A program made the translations under genes and the position numbers. Of a stretch of 64,000 nucleotides of DNA, positions 1 through 8,757 are shown piece by piece; within the stretch, counting starts at the first letter, position 1; each line of letters starts with the position of its first letter. The notes under the pieces are model-generated. The model was not told the origin of the DNA, searched no databases, and saw only the letters and a list, made by a program, of their open reading frames with translations. This stretch comes from Myrica gale. Taxonomy: Eukaryota; Streptophyta; Magnoliopsida; Fagales; Myricaceae. The DNA is taken from the NCBI GenBank assembly GCA_963930655.1, contig OZ005621.1, positions 7,675,001 to 7,739,000 of the forward strand. The letters are read 5' to 3'.

Positions 1-1699
1 ACTCGGAAGAAGGGGGCAGCGACGTAAGAGACTGAGAAGAAAGGGGCAAGAAGATATCTTAATATTCTAAGATATATTAAATGACAAGGCAGGGGCATTG
101 TGGTCATTTCCTGTCACTTCGCTGGTGTGGCATGCACACTAGGCGATGGTGGACACGTGTTGAATTTTTATTGGTGATGACGTCGATAGTTTTTGACACG
201 TCAGCAACTTCCGTCAGTCTTGAGACGGAAGTTGGACGGAGGGACATGGATGAGAAAGTGAATCAACCCTAGGGACGGCAAGACAACAAAGTTTACCCTA
301 AGAGCATTTCCAGGAAAAAGTTAAACTCCAGGGATATACGTAATATTTAAGCATAATCTATACATGTCGAACTTCGAGAAAAAAGTAGCCTCACCGTTAA
401 AAATTATATTAGAATTCCAGTAATTATAACTTAGGTTTAAATTTAATCCACAAAATTAATAACCAAAATGGTACCATTTTGACATCCATTGAATATCTCT
501 GATCAGGGGAATTCCAAAACCAAGAAAAGTTACTTAAAGATCAAATTAAAAACATTAGGAAGTTAATTAAAGTATCGATCTTTAATATCGTATTTCCTAA
601 AAATAACAAAACCAAATAGCCATTTTTATTAGACAACGAGGTATGAAGTTAACCAAAACAGCATAAAACAATATCAAGAGGCAATTTTCTGGAATTATTT
701 TCCTATAGAAGTAGGATTTATATATGAAGAGGTGTAAATGGCAATTCCATGCAAGCATTAAATATTACACACAAAAATTGACCTTTATATATATATATAT
801 ATATATATGCTCGAAAACTCTTCCTTTTGATAATTGGTACAATGTTTATTTTCCCAAATACTGATTTTATAAAGTTTCACTCAGCCTTAATTAGAATCTA
901 TACCACGTAACATTTTGTATAATAAGTTAAATAGGATTCCCTTATGATCACAGGGGCATTTCTTGAAGCAAAATTAGTGTATAAAGTTCTCATTTCCTAT
1001 ATCTAATAAACATAAATAGGTAGGGTCTTAATTTTCTCACCATGTTCCCGTTGCGGATGAGGATAGGATTATCGCAAAGATGAAAGAAAAGAACCTTCTC
1101 AGGCAAGGTACTCAAGGGTAATGACGATGTCGAAACTGCTTCAGAAATTATCTGCTCATACTCCGGTGGCAAAAACCTCTCCCGCGCGAGATTCGAAGTT
1201 GCAGCTGATCTGAAGACTCGAGAGACCAGTTACAACCTGCATGCAGCGGCAGGGGAGGTGGCAGAAATTATCTGGCCGATGCATTCTTCCGGTAGTATCC
1301 TTGTAATATCCACTCGATCCATCTCTCTCTAGTTCTTATTTCTCTTTTCTTCTCGGACAAGAGAAGGAAGCAGACAAACTTGAAAATTAAGTAATAGGAA
1401 GCCTGATTAATTCCGTTGAATTCTTAGGCACTCTCACATACAACTAGTTACATTAAGCTTGTCATTGGGATGATCCACTCTCACATACAACTAGTTCATA
1501 TCAGATTGTTAAGTTACAAAGGAAGAGTCCCTCATGAATTGAATTCAGAGGTGGCCCAATGAGCTAGACAATGCGACACATTGTTTGCACCCCTTTTGGT
1601 GTGTTGGCACTTCCCAATATTCCAGCTGTCGAAAGTGCCCATAAATTTTCATGATAGTATTGGGGATGCGCCAATTGGTTCTCCTGGGGAAAGCTTAGA
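1..1699. other. Intergenic, no supported gene
   Basis: No convincing gene is visible. Positions 150-260 contain an ACACGTGT-like stretch followed by ATTGGTGATGACG and GACGGAAGTTGGACGG words. These resemble the terminal arms of the foldback element at 15.27-15.98 kb, so this may be a decayed relative cut by the window edge. A TA dinucleotide repeat lies at about 786-808. A 60-codon open frame on the minus strand at 990-1172 has no family I recognise and no supporting splice or start context. Confidence 0.5.
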
Positions 1700-1874
1700 G
1701 GCTGTTCGGTGGTGTAGAATTTTGAGAATTTTTTTTGTTTTAAGAATTTTTATGTGATGTTAACTTTATTGACATGCGTGCAGTAGTTATTTTTAAGTGA
1801 TGTTAAAAAAATGTTCGGTTTGTGTATTCTCAGAATTCAAAAAATCCTGTGAATACACAATTGCCGAACAAGCC
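1700..1874. mobile_element. Short MITE with GGCTGTTCGG-type ends
   Basis: The left end reads GGCTGTTCGGTG and the reverse complement of the right end reads GGCTTGTTCGGCA, an imperfect terminal inverted repeat. The interior is AT-rich and non-coding. The flanks, AGCTTAGA on the left and CTTAAAGA on the right, are only loosely alike, so a target duplication is not proven. Size and ends suggest a non-autonomous DNA transposon; the superfamily is uncertain. Confidence 0.55.
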
Positions 1875-2203
1875 CTTAAAGAGCATCAATAACCTCTAGT
1901 GCATCACCTTCCACAATAATCGCCATGTATCCTCTTTGAATTCACAGTCTCTTCAACACCTAATTTGACACCTAATAATACTTATTATTTAAAATTTAAT
2001 AGGAAATTTGATTTTTAATCCTAAAGTTTTACCCACTTTTACAAAATAGTCACTGAGTTTTAAATTTGAATCTTTCATTCACTGGTTGTATACCTCTTGA
2101 TAAAATGGTCCTTCCGTTTTAACGGCACTTTGTACACGTAAGCACCTTTAGCCACCTCAAATCATTTAATCCACGTCAGAAATTCAAGTAAACTTTATGG
2201 GCC

Positions 2204-2692
2204 TTGAACGACACCGTTTCTCTAAGGCTTTTCTCTCAAACGGCAAATCGTCGAAACGGCAAATCGTCGACACTACAAAATTCTACCTTAAACCCAACTA
2301 ATCCGCAGTACCGCACCGTTTTGAGTCTTAACTCAAAATCGCACAACATTTTTCAAACTCGTAGAATGCTCGAGTGTAACAAATGGCACCCATTTTTACC
2401 CTCTTTCGTAGAAACCCTAGACAGAGAAGACGATGAAGGTTGCAGTCAAGACGATCTTCGCCGCGGGGATCGAGTAGCATGGAGATTGCCCTACGAGGCC
2501 AAGCTGTTTCAAATATCCAACAAAATTTGGGGTGGTGCTAGTGATGATCGGGATGAGCCAAAATGTGTCCTTGAGATACGTACGCCATCTAAGAATTTGG
2601 ATTTTTGTGATTTGGAAGATTTTCTGAGAGACCATGGACTGAACTTGGATTTGTTCGATGGGAATAGGAAGGCGACATTAGAGGAAAAGTAG
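2204..2692 (+). pseudogene. Unrecognised coding-like fragment, copy A
   Basis: A 162-codon open frame that I do not recognise. Its C-terminal part (LEDFLRDHGLNLDLFDGNRK, then a TAG stop) recurs almost exactly in copy B (3,034-3,276), where the stop is a Trp codon and the frame continues through an SKEAAFRQELMQQALDAY stretch. The 2,171-2,240 segment also reappears at 4,378-4,450 and inverted at 4,125-4,205. Its position inside long inverted repeats suggests sequence captured by a transposon rather than an active gene. No function is assigned. Confidence 0.4.
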
Positions 2693-2779
2693 AACCATTT
2701 CAGATTTTCTGCATTGGTGACCTTCAGTAAGGAGGCTGCATTTAGACAAGAGTTGATGCATCAAGCGCTCGATGCGTAC

Positions 2780-2865
2780 GAGGACGGATTACCTCCGAAG
2801 GCAATCCGGAGGCAATCCGGTCCGAATGACTGAATGGATGGCTGGAGGTATTCGATCATTCGGAC
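2780..2865. other. 86 bp insertion flanked by CGTAC
   Basis: Copy B of the tandem duplication reads GATGCGTACAGGTCT. Copy A has 86 extra bases flanked by CGTAC on both sides (2,775-2,779 and 2,866-2,870). The insert carries a 12 bp inverted repeat, CGGTCCGAATGA near 2,818 and its reverse complement near 2,856. This fits either a tiny mobile element with a 5 bp target duplication or filler DNA from break repair. Confidence 0.65.
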
Positions 2866-3033
2866 CGTACAGGTCTAACCATTTTTAGTTAATCAGTCAA
2901 TTTTATGTGTGTCCTTGTCTTTTTGGTCTACGTTTTGCTCTCGTGACATCTGAGTAGAATCCAGAACTCTACTTCCATTTTGATTTCTGAGGATGGTGAT
3001 TTCGTCTGCATCACTCCACACCTTTTCAAATGA

Positions 3034-3276
3034 TTGCTTCTTTGGAATCGAACTACTAATCTCCCCGGCATGCTTAGTAGTGTGGAAGATTTGGAAGATT
3101 TTCTGAGAGACCATGGACTGAACTTGGATTTGTTCGATGGGAATAGGAAGGCGACATTAGAAGAAAAGTGGAACCAGTTCAGATTTTCTGCATTGGTGAC
3201 CTTCAGTAAGGAGGCTGCATTTAGACAAGAGTTGATGCAGCAAGCGCTCGATGCGTACAGGTCTAGCCGTTTTTAG
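3034..3276 (+). pseudogene. Unrecognised coding-like fragment, copy B
   Basis: The second copy of the duplicated fragment. The open frame runs through LEDFLRDHGLNLDLFDGNRK and the SALVTFSKEAAFRQELMQQ stretch to a stop. It lacks the upstream part seen in copy A. I do not recognise the family. It lies inside the long-TIR composite, so a captured exon is more likely than a working gene. Confidence 0.35.
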
Positions 3277-3464
3277 TTAATCAGTCAATTTTGTGCGTGT
3301 CCTTGTCTTTTTGGTCTAAGTTTTGTTCTCGTGACATCTGAGTAGAATCCAGAACTATACTTCCATTTTGATTTCTGAGGATGGTGATTTCGTCCGCATC
3401 ACTCCACACCTTTTCAAATGATTGCTTCTTTGGAATCGAACTACTGATCTCCCCGGCATGCTTA

Positions 3465-3662
3465 GGTTGTGTTTGTGTTGTAAAATTTTAGCGTTGTTAA
3501 AATTTTAGGTATTGAGTTTAGTGAAAAAGTGAAGAGAGAGGTAATTTTTTATATTTTTTGTAGTAAATAGTAATGATTTGATGGGGAGAGAGAGATTATA
3601 TTGTAATATTTAATTGTGTTAAAATTTTAGAGGGGGTAAAATTTTGGTACACAAACGCACCC
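3465..3662. mobile_element. Tourist-like MITE, copy 1
   Basis: A 198 bp element with imperfect terminal repeats GGTTGTGTTTGTG and, reversed, GGGTGCGTTTGTG. It is flanked by TTA on both sides (3,462-3,464 and 3,663-3,665), the target duplication typical of PIF/Harbinger (Tourist) elements. The empty site is visible in the sister repeat near 3,074 as GCATGCTTAGTAGTGTGG, which directly demonstrates insertion. The same family recurs at 7,189-7,382, 8,429-8,575 and, reversed, 4,213-4,358. Confidence 0.88.
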
Positions 3663-4124
3663 TTAGTAGTGTGGCCACCATCGGATTTCGTGCTGTGGGT
3701 TTCAGAATCAGGGAGGTATTCTTTCTCGGCAGAGGGTGAAAGAGAGGGAGATGATAGTGTGTTTGAGTGCTAAAACGTTGGGATAGGATAGTCTGTGAAA
3801 AAGTGAAAGATAGTTTATAAAAATGAGTGAAAAGTGAAGATAGTTTATAGGAGTTTGTGAAAAAGTGAAGAGATAAAATTTGAACGAGTATTACAGTGAA
3901 AAAGAATGATTTGATCAAGGGAAAGAAATTATTTTGTAATTTTTTTAATGAAACCAAAATTATAATATTAGGGTATGAGATAGTCTCCGATCTCATGGAC
4001 ATAGCAGTACTCGTAGGAGCATTTGTCCTCCTCTACTTCGGACGAGTATTTGTTAGAGTCAGGCTCTCCTAACTCCTTTCACTTTGAAGGTGCTTGAGTT
4101 TGAGGTAGAATATTACAGTGTCGA

Positions 4125-4450
4125 CAATCTGGCGCCTTTTGAGAGTAAAGCCTTGGAGAAGCGGTACCGTCTGTGGTCCATAAAATTTACTTGAATTCTG
4201 ATGTGGATTAAACGCGCTTTTCGCTTATTTTTTCATTCTTTCTTCTTACTTTTTCTCTAATTTTTTCCACATTTTTACTAATTTTTTCACTTTTTCATTC
4301 TCTCATTTTTTTCACAACTATTAAAATTTTACCCTAAAATTTTACTTACACAAATACCTTAGCTCGTTTAATCCACATCAGAATTCAAGTAAATTTTATG
4401 GACCATAGACGGTGCTGCTTCTCCAAGGCTTTACTCAAACGACGCCAGAT
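4125..4450. repeat. Inverted repeat around a MITE fragment
   Basis: About 4,125-4,205 is the reverse complement of about 4,378-4,450; for example TCCATAAAATTTACTTGAAT faces its complement. The spacer at about 4,213-4,358 is a reversed, truncated Tourist-like MITE ending in GGTATTTGTGT next to TTA. A third copy of the arm lies at 2,171-2,240 near the left end of the composite element. Confidence 0.75.
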
Positions 4451-4606
4451 AGGTGCAGTGGCGGAACCAGAACTCAAGTGAAGGGGGGGCAAATTCTTAA
4501 GGCAAAATGACATGTCAAAAAATTTCATACGTAAGGTAGAAAATGTCTTACAGATAGAATATCGAAAATTAAAAAGCATTAAAAACATTGAAATACATGT
4601 ATTGTC

Positions 4607-5033
4607 CTATGTACTGTCACTACGAGGTGGCAATTGGATCCTACGCTTCTGCATATTCTGAAAACGTTGCAAAATAGCTTCGTTCTCAATAGTTTCGAAG
4701 ATTTCCCTCTCGATGTATACTATCATGCCATTATTCATCCAGTCATCTCTCATTTTATTACGCAAATCAGTCTTGATAATGTTCATCGCAGAAAACACTC
4801 TCAACAGTCGCAGTCGCAACTGGCAAAACCAATGCCAACTCAAGAAGGAGATAAGCCAATGGATATAGAGTATGCTTTCTCGTCTCAACCATCTTCACAG
4901 CAAGAGCTCCAATATCTTGAAGCCCAGAAAAAGCACCAGTATCTCTCACATTATCAATGTAGGTCTGAAGTTGATGTCTAAGAACCATACGATTAGCTGC
5001 TGAGAAATCTTCTGGATAAAGCTCTTCCTTCAA
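4607..5033 (-). pseudogene. hAT transposase C-terminal dimerisation domain, frameshifted
   Basis: Two overlapping minus-strand frames together give the end of a TTF-type/ZMYM1-like hAT transposase. The first (5,033-4,767) has LALVLPVATATVESVF, the conserved start of the dimerisation domain. The second (4,888-4,607) continues with VFSAMNIIKTDLRNKM and a DDWMN stretch to the stop. The switch of frame near 4,790 is a frameshift. The N-terminal zinc finger and most of the catalytic core are missing, so the product cannot transpose by itself. Confidence 0.85.
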
Positions 5034-5040
5034 TCACCTT

Positions 5041-5195
5041 CACGGCGGCCCTGGCTATAGTCTCTGACCATAGCCAAGAGCTTTTTTTTTGTCTATTGTA
5101 GTGGTTATATGAGATTGTTTGTAGGTTCCCTACCTCCTATATATTGACTTTTGATATAAATGCTATGTTTGCTTACAAAAAAAGAAAAAAAAAAG
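5041..5195 (+). mobile_element. 5'-truncated LINE 3' end inside the hAT element
   Basis: A roughly 155 bp insertion ends in a broken poly-A tract (AAAAAAAGAAAAAAAAAAG) and interrupts the hAT sequence. ACCTT occurs on both sides (5,036-5,040 and 5,196-5,200), consistent with a short target duplication. The T-rich, TTTTGTCTATTG-like tail resembles plant L1 3' ends. The call is moderate because the fragment is short and non-coding. Confidence 0.5.
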
Positions 5196-5845
5196 ACCTT
5201 ATTCGTGGGATCACAAACATCTTGCAAAATCTCTTAAAATAAACAAATTTAAAGAACAGCATTGTCAATCCAATCTGTCCTGTTCACGTGAACATTTGAA
5301 GCCGAATTAATGTGGGCGATCAAAGGCATATTGGAAGGCCGGACCAAACACAGCTGGGTAGGACCATTCTCATAATCTCATTCCAAACTCTGGGCTAAGC
5401 AAGTGAAGAGCATGGTGCAGATTGCTGCCCCACCGTTATTTCTTTCCAACAAGACCTGAACAACGGTATACAAAGCCCATTGCCATGTTAAAGCACTAGC
5501 GCAAAACACGTGGAAAGCCTCAAAGGGGTGGCAAGTGAAGAGCATGGTGGGATACGGGTAGGGCCTGGCCCACCTGAAGAATGCATATATATTAAAAATA
5601 AAATAAAATTACAGAAGTAAGGGGTGGCAGCCGCCCAGGCTTGCCACCCCTTCGTTCCGCCTCTGGATAGGTGGCCAAAGGTGCTGACTTATACAGGGTA
5701 CTATTAAAAAAGTTAACAAAATGATAACGGAAGGACTATTTTTTCAAGAGGTAAAACTCAGTCAAAGATTCAAATTTAAAATCCAATACTATTTCGTAAA
5801 AGTGGGTAAAATCTAAAGATTAGAAACGAAAAATTCCTAAAATTT

Positions 5846-6560
5846 AAGTTATCTAGCACATTCTGAAGATGATAAATGTTAGTACGGTAAGTTTTTAAGA
5901 AAAGGTAGGTTACGTATATAAACAAATTTACTAATTATCTTGTAGAATATTACGAGCGATTTTAATCCAGATCAGGTTAACGTGTGCACATCAATATCAG
6001 GTTATATATATAACACATGATGAAAATATCTTATATAATTCCATATATGTCCCTTTTACACTTGGACATCTTCTGTGTGCAACGTACGTAATATGAATAA
6101 CGTTCGATCGGTGTTTCTTTAACATATATATATATCGTCGATCGCTCCCTGAATTTTCACTTAAATATCAACCCACCGGTTAAAGCTGGAACCTCTGGGT
6201 ATCTAGCGAAAAGTGTTCTCAACAGTATTGTGTCCGAATTACCCCAAACATACACCACGTACCTCCGACTAGAGCCACCCTGCTAATCGCCGCCGGCCCG
6301 AGCATTATCATGTGAAGCGGTGCCAACAACTAATAGCTACGTGGCCACGCTTACGATAGATCTAGCAGGTGATGTCTCGAGCATTATCATGTGATGATGG
6401 AGTTCCGTAATTGTTTTGGCCACTGGGCTTGGGAGCTGATTGGTAGGTGCAAAGCCTTTCATTTGAGGAGAATTTGACCAGAATTTTTGTAACCTGTGGA
6501 CTGTGGCTTGTGAGCACTTGTTTTACCAATGAACGGCGGTGTAGGGTGCTGGTTCTGATG
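5846..6560. other. Intergenic, no supported feature
   Basis: AT-rich sequence with short TA runs near 6,000 and 6,125. No open frame with recognisable similarity, no RNA gene and no clear repeat ends were found. Confidence 0.5.
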
Positions 6561-6574
6561 AATAAAAATTTGAT

Positions 6575-7100
6575 TCAGGTTTCATAGCTTCGAGGAAGTG
6601 GAACTACTTCAACATAGGTTGACATGGGTAGCTTAAGCATCAAAGTGGTGAAAGGCTCATAACCCACGCCAAGTCCTGTGACCAAAGAAAATACCTTACT
6701 TTTGTCACTCACGCCATGTCCAATAGCAGCCAGACTGTCGCAAATGCTTTTGAATTTGTGGATGTATTCATTGATTGACATCTCGGAATCTATCATTAGA
6801 TAAAGTAAGCTGTTGGGTGAGTTGAAAATATCTCTCCTGAGATGTCTGTGCATAGGCCTCCTCAAAAGCTGACCAAACTTGAGTAGACGTGTCTAGGCCA
6901 AACGTCTCCTCAGTTGAGCCTTCGGGTGCTGTGCTGGAAGTATAATAAAGAGTGGAGTAGTGTCTCCAAGACGATAACCAACAAGATCTTGACTCTCAGC
7001 TAAGGCTAAGGTTAGACTTGCTCACGCCAAAGAGAGCAGTTTTCAGACTTGAGACGGGGGTGACAAAATTGCCTATGGCAATACATTTTATTGCTCTGAT
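6575..7100 (-). pseudogene. Copia gag (UBN2-type) remnant
   Basis: The minus-strand frame contains MSINEYIHKFKSICDSLAAI and the words VSDKSKVFSLVTGLG and YEPFTTLMLK, the signature of plant Copia gag (UBN2/gag-polypeptide of LTR copia). The frame is open only from 6,865 to 6,575; the upstream part to about 7,100 is broken. On the minus strand it is preceded by TGGTATCAGAGC (about 7,096-7,107), the standard initiator-tRNA-Met primer binding site. Polymerase domains are absent, so only the 5' end of the element remains. Confidence 0.85.
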
Positions 7101-7107
7101 ACCAAAT

Positions 7108-7500
7108 AAAAAAAATAATAAACATTAGAATTGAGAAATCTCACCACACAGATATCATGAGTTGCTTTGATATTTTATAGCAGTCTTAGGTTGTGTTTGT
7201 GTTGTAATATTTTTGGTATGAGAATATGTGTTGGTATTGGGTTTAGTGAAAAGGTGAAGAGAGAGGTAATTTTTTATAGTTTTTGTAATTTTTTATATTT
7301 TTTTATGAGAGAGAGATTATATTAGAGTATTTTATTAGGAGAGAGATAGAATTTTGGAGAAGTTAACTTTGCAAACGCAGCCTTAGTACAAGTTAAGAGC
7401 TGCGATACAACTGTAACAAATCAAGAATACAACCTATAGATATTATCTCATGTTACAATTGAGGAAATTATCCTTCAAATTGTCTTCACTATTCTGTTGA
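7108..7500 (-). mobile_element. Copia LTR remnant split by a MITE
   Basis: Sequence just 5' of the primer binding site (higher coordinates on the plus strand) should be the Copia 5' LTR. It contains CTATAAAATATC, a TATA-like word on the minus strand near 7,175, and is interrupted by the Tourist-like MITE at 7,189-7,382. The outer LTR boundary is not clear and no second LTR is visible. The identification rests on adjacency to the primer site and gag. Confidence 0.55.
7189..7382. mobile_element. Tourist-like MITE, copy 2
   Basis: 194 bp, with GGTTGTGTTTGTGTTGTAA at the left and GCAAACGCAGCC at the right, flanked by TTA on both sides (7,186-7,188 and 7,383-7,385). The interior shares TGGGTTTAGTGAAAA and GGTGAAGAGAGAGG with copy 1. 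It sits inside the Copia LTR remnant and so inserted after that retroelement. Confidence 0.85.
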
Positions 7501-8085
7501 TTTAAAATTGTTTGAATCAAATTCCATTATATTTTTTCATTGATTTTGACAAAAGTGGCTTCACGATTTGCCTTGGTACTTGCCATTGTGGACCAAGGCA
7601 AATCAGGACAATATGTATGACTTTTACAAATGTTTTTGTGTGCACATGTGGTTTAGAAATGATTCTGTTGCAACGTTGCATGATTCTGAAATTGAATCTG
7701 AATTTGATGCTACTTGAGTAATAAATTGATTCTGGGTTTCATATGAATTTGATTGCTGAACCTAACTAAATTCCTATGATTTTGAACTGAACTTTATGCG
7801 AATTTCCTATGAATTTGATTGTTGAACCTAAATTCCTATGATTTTAAATCTGGATTTGATGCTACTTTCAAATGTTTTCTTATGTTTTCCGACTTTATGG
7901 TCAATTTAATGAATTAGTGAACCCAAATTAATGTTCTCCTAAATACTAGTGCAGCTTAAAATATGCCTTGCATTAGTTATATGGAGAACAACATTTTGTG
8001 GTAGTGCACACATCTTTTTGCAAGGGTTTTTTTATTCTCGTTTTGCTTGAATTGGTTTTTAGCTTGGACCATTTGCAATCTTGTT
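7501..8085. other. Intergenic with short local repeats
   Basis: No gene is seen. Between about 7,735 and 7,850 the motif ATGAATTTGATTG followed by TGAACCTAA and ATTCCTATGATTTT occurs twice in a loose tandem arrangement. The rest is AT-rich with no recognisable family. Confidence 0.45.
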
Positions 8086-8093
8086 TTAAGATT

Positions 8094-8197
8094 TTTTTTA
8101 GGCAATGCAGACCATAGCCTGCCAAGGGAAGGGGTGAAGGTATTCGAACCCCAGACATGACCCTCCTATACGGAAGAGGTGCCACTTGAGCCATAGC
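8094..8197 (-). mobile_element. tRNA-derived SINE
   Basis: On the minus strand the element begins AAAGCTATGGCTCAAGTGG, which carries a pol III A box (TGGCTCAAGTGG). It continues to GGGGTTCGAATACC, a B box, then ends in a short A run. Flanking words TTTGAGATT (8,198-8,206) and TTTAAGATT (8,085-8,093) differ by one base and look like a target duplication. About 104 bp is short for a plant SINE. There is no intact tRNA fold. Confidence 0.75.
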
Positions 8198-8428
8198 TTT
8201 GAGATTGATTGTTTGGCAATATGGTTTTGAGCATGGACCATTTTGGCAATATGGGTGTCTTATTTTAATTCCGAAATTTTTTTAAAAAAATAAATAAACT
8301 TCAAAAATCTTCTCTTCTCCGTCAAATTCTAATTTCTCTAAAAAATCCAATAAAATTCCAGTCTCCTAATTTTCACAACATTCCCTCAATATTTTAAATT
8401 TTTAAGGTATGCAAATATGCCTTCATTA

Positions 8429-8575
8429 CGGGTGGATTTGTGTTGTAAAATTTTTGTGTTGTTAAAATTTTAGGTATTGGGTTTAGTGAAAAAGTGAAGA
8501 GATATTTTTTTATATTTTTTGTAGTGAAAAATTATAATTTAATGGAAGAGAAAAATTATATTGTAATATTTTACT
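8429..8575. mobile_element. Tourist-like MITE, copy 3 (truncated)
   Basis: It begins after TTA with GGGTGGATTTGTGTTGTAAA and continues with the family interior (TAGGTATTGGGTTTAGTG, then AAAAAGTGAAGAGA). The right terminal repeat is missing, so it is a truncated copy. It lies just upstream of the HISN2 gene and could form part of its promoter region. Confidence 0.65.
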
Positions 8576-8757
8576 TTGAGAGTCGGTAGGGAAGTAGGTC
8601 GTGTCCAAGTTCACAAGGTCTCTCTGTTTAACCTTACATATAAACAAGGAGGTACTTTGTCCTGTTAATCAACCTGATTCTGATTTCATCACTGTATATC
8701 TCCAGGATGGGCAGAATCTAACGTGAACAGAGCGTTGAGACTACTTTGTTCGGGTCT

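Larger units (their letters stand above)
2612..3465 (+). repeat. Tandem duplication of the captured fragment
   Basis: About 2,612-3,075 and 3,087-3,465 are two tandem copies. Both hold the FLRDHGLNLDLF-coding segment followed by the same non-coding tail, which ends in CCCCGGCATGCTTAG. The copies differ by scattered substitutions and by an 86 bp insertion in copy A at 2,780-2,865. Copy B is followed by a MITE inserted at the TTA of the same tail. The duplication therefore predates both insertions. Confidence 0.8.
4456..5665 (-). mobile_element. hAT transposon remnant with 8 bp target duplication
   Basis: The ends are CAGTGGCGGAACC and, reversed, CAGAGGCGGAACG. The element is flanked by GATAGGTG on both sides (4,448-4,455 and 5,666-5,673), the 8 bp duplication expected of hAT insertions. 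It interrupts the right arm of the long-TIR composite. Inside, on the minus strand, is the C-terminal end of a hAT transposase. At 1.2 kb it is internally deleted and cannot be autonomous. Relatives lie at 16,528, 30,968-31,859 and 49,109-49,922. Confidence 0.9.
1985..5845. mobile_element. Composite element with long terminal inverted repeats
   Basis: The segment at about 1,995-2,160 matches the reverse complement of about 5,665-5,835 over roughly 170 bp; for example TTTTACCCACTTTTAC occurs near 2,028 and in reverse complement near 5,805. Between these arms lie duplicated gene-like fragments (2.2-3.5 kb), Tourist-like MITEs and an hAT element. Long TIRs around captured non-transposase sequence are typical of Mutator-like (Pack-MULE) or foldback elements. 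I see no MULE transposase and no clean 9 bp target duplication, so the superfamily is inferred. Confidence 0.6.

Noticed and set aside
990..1172. 60-codon minus-strand frame
   Set aside because: Short, isolated, without family motifs or splice context.
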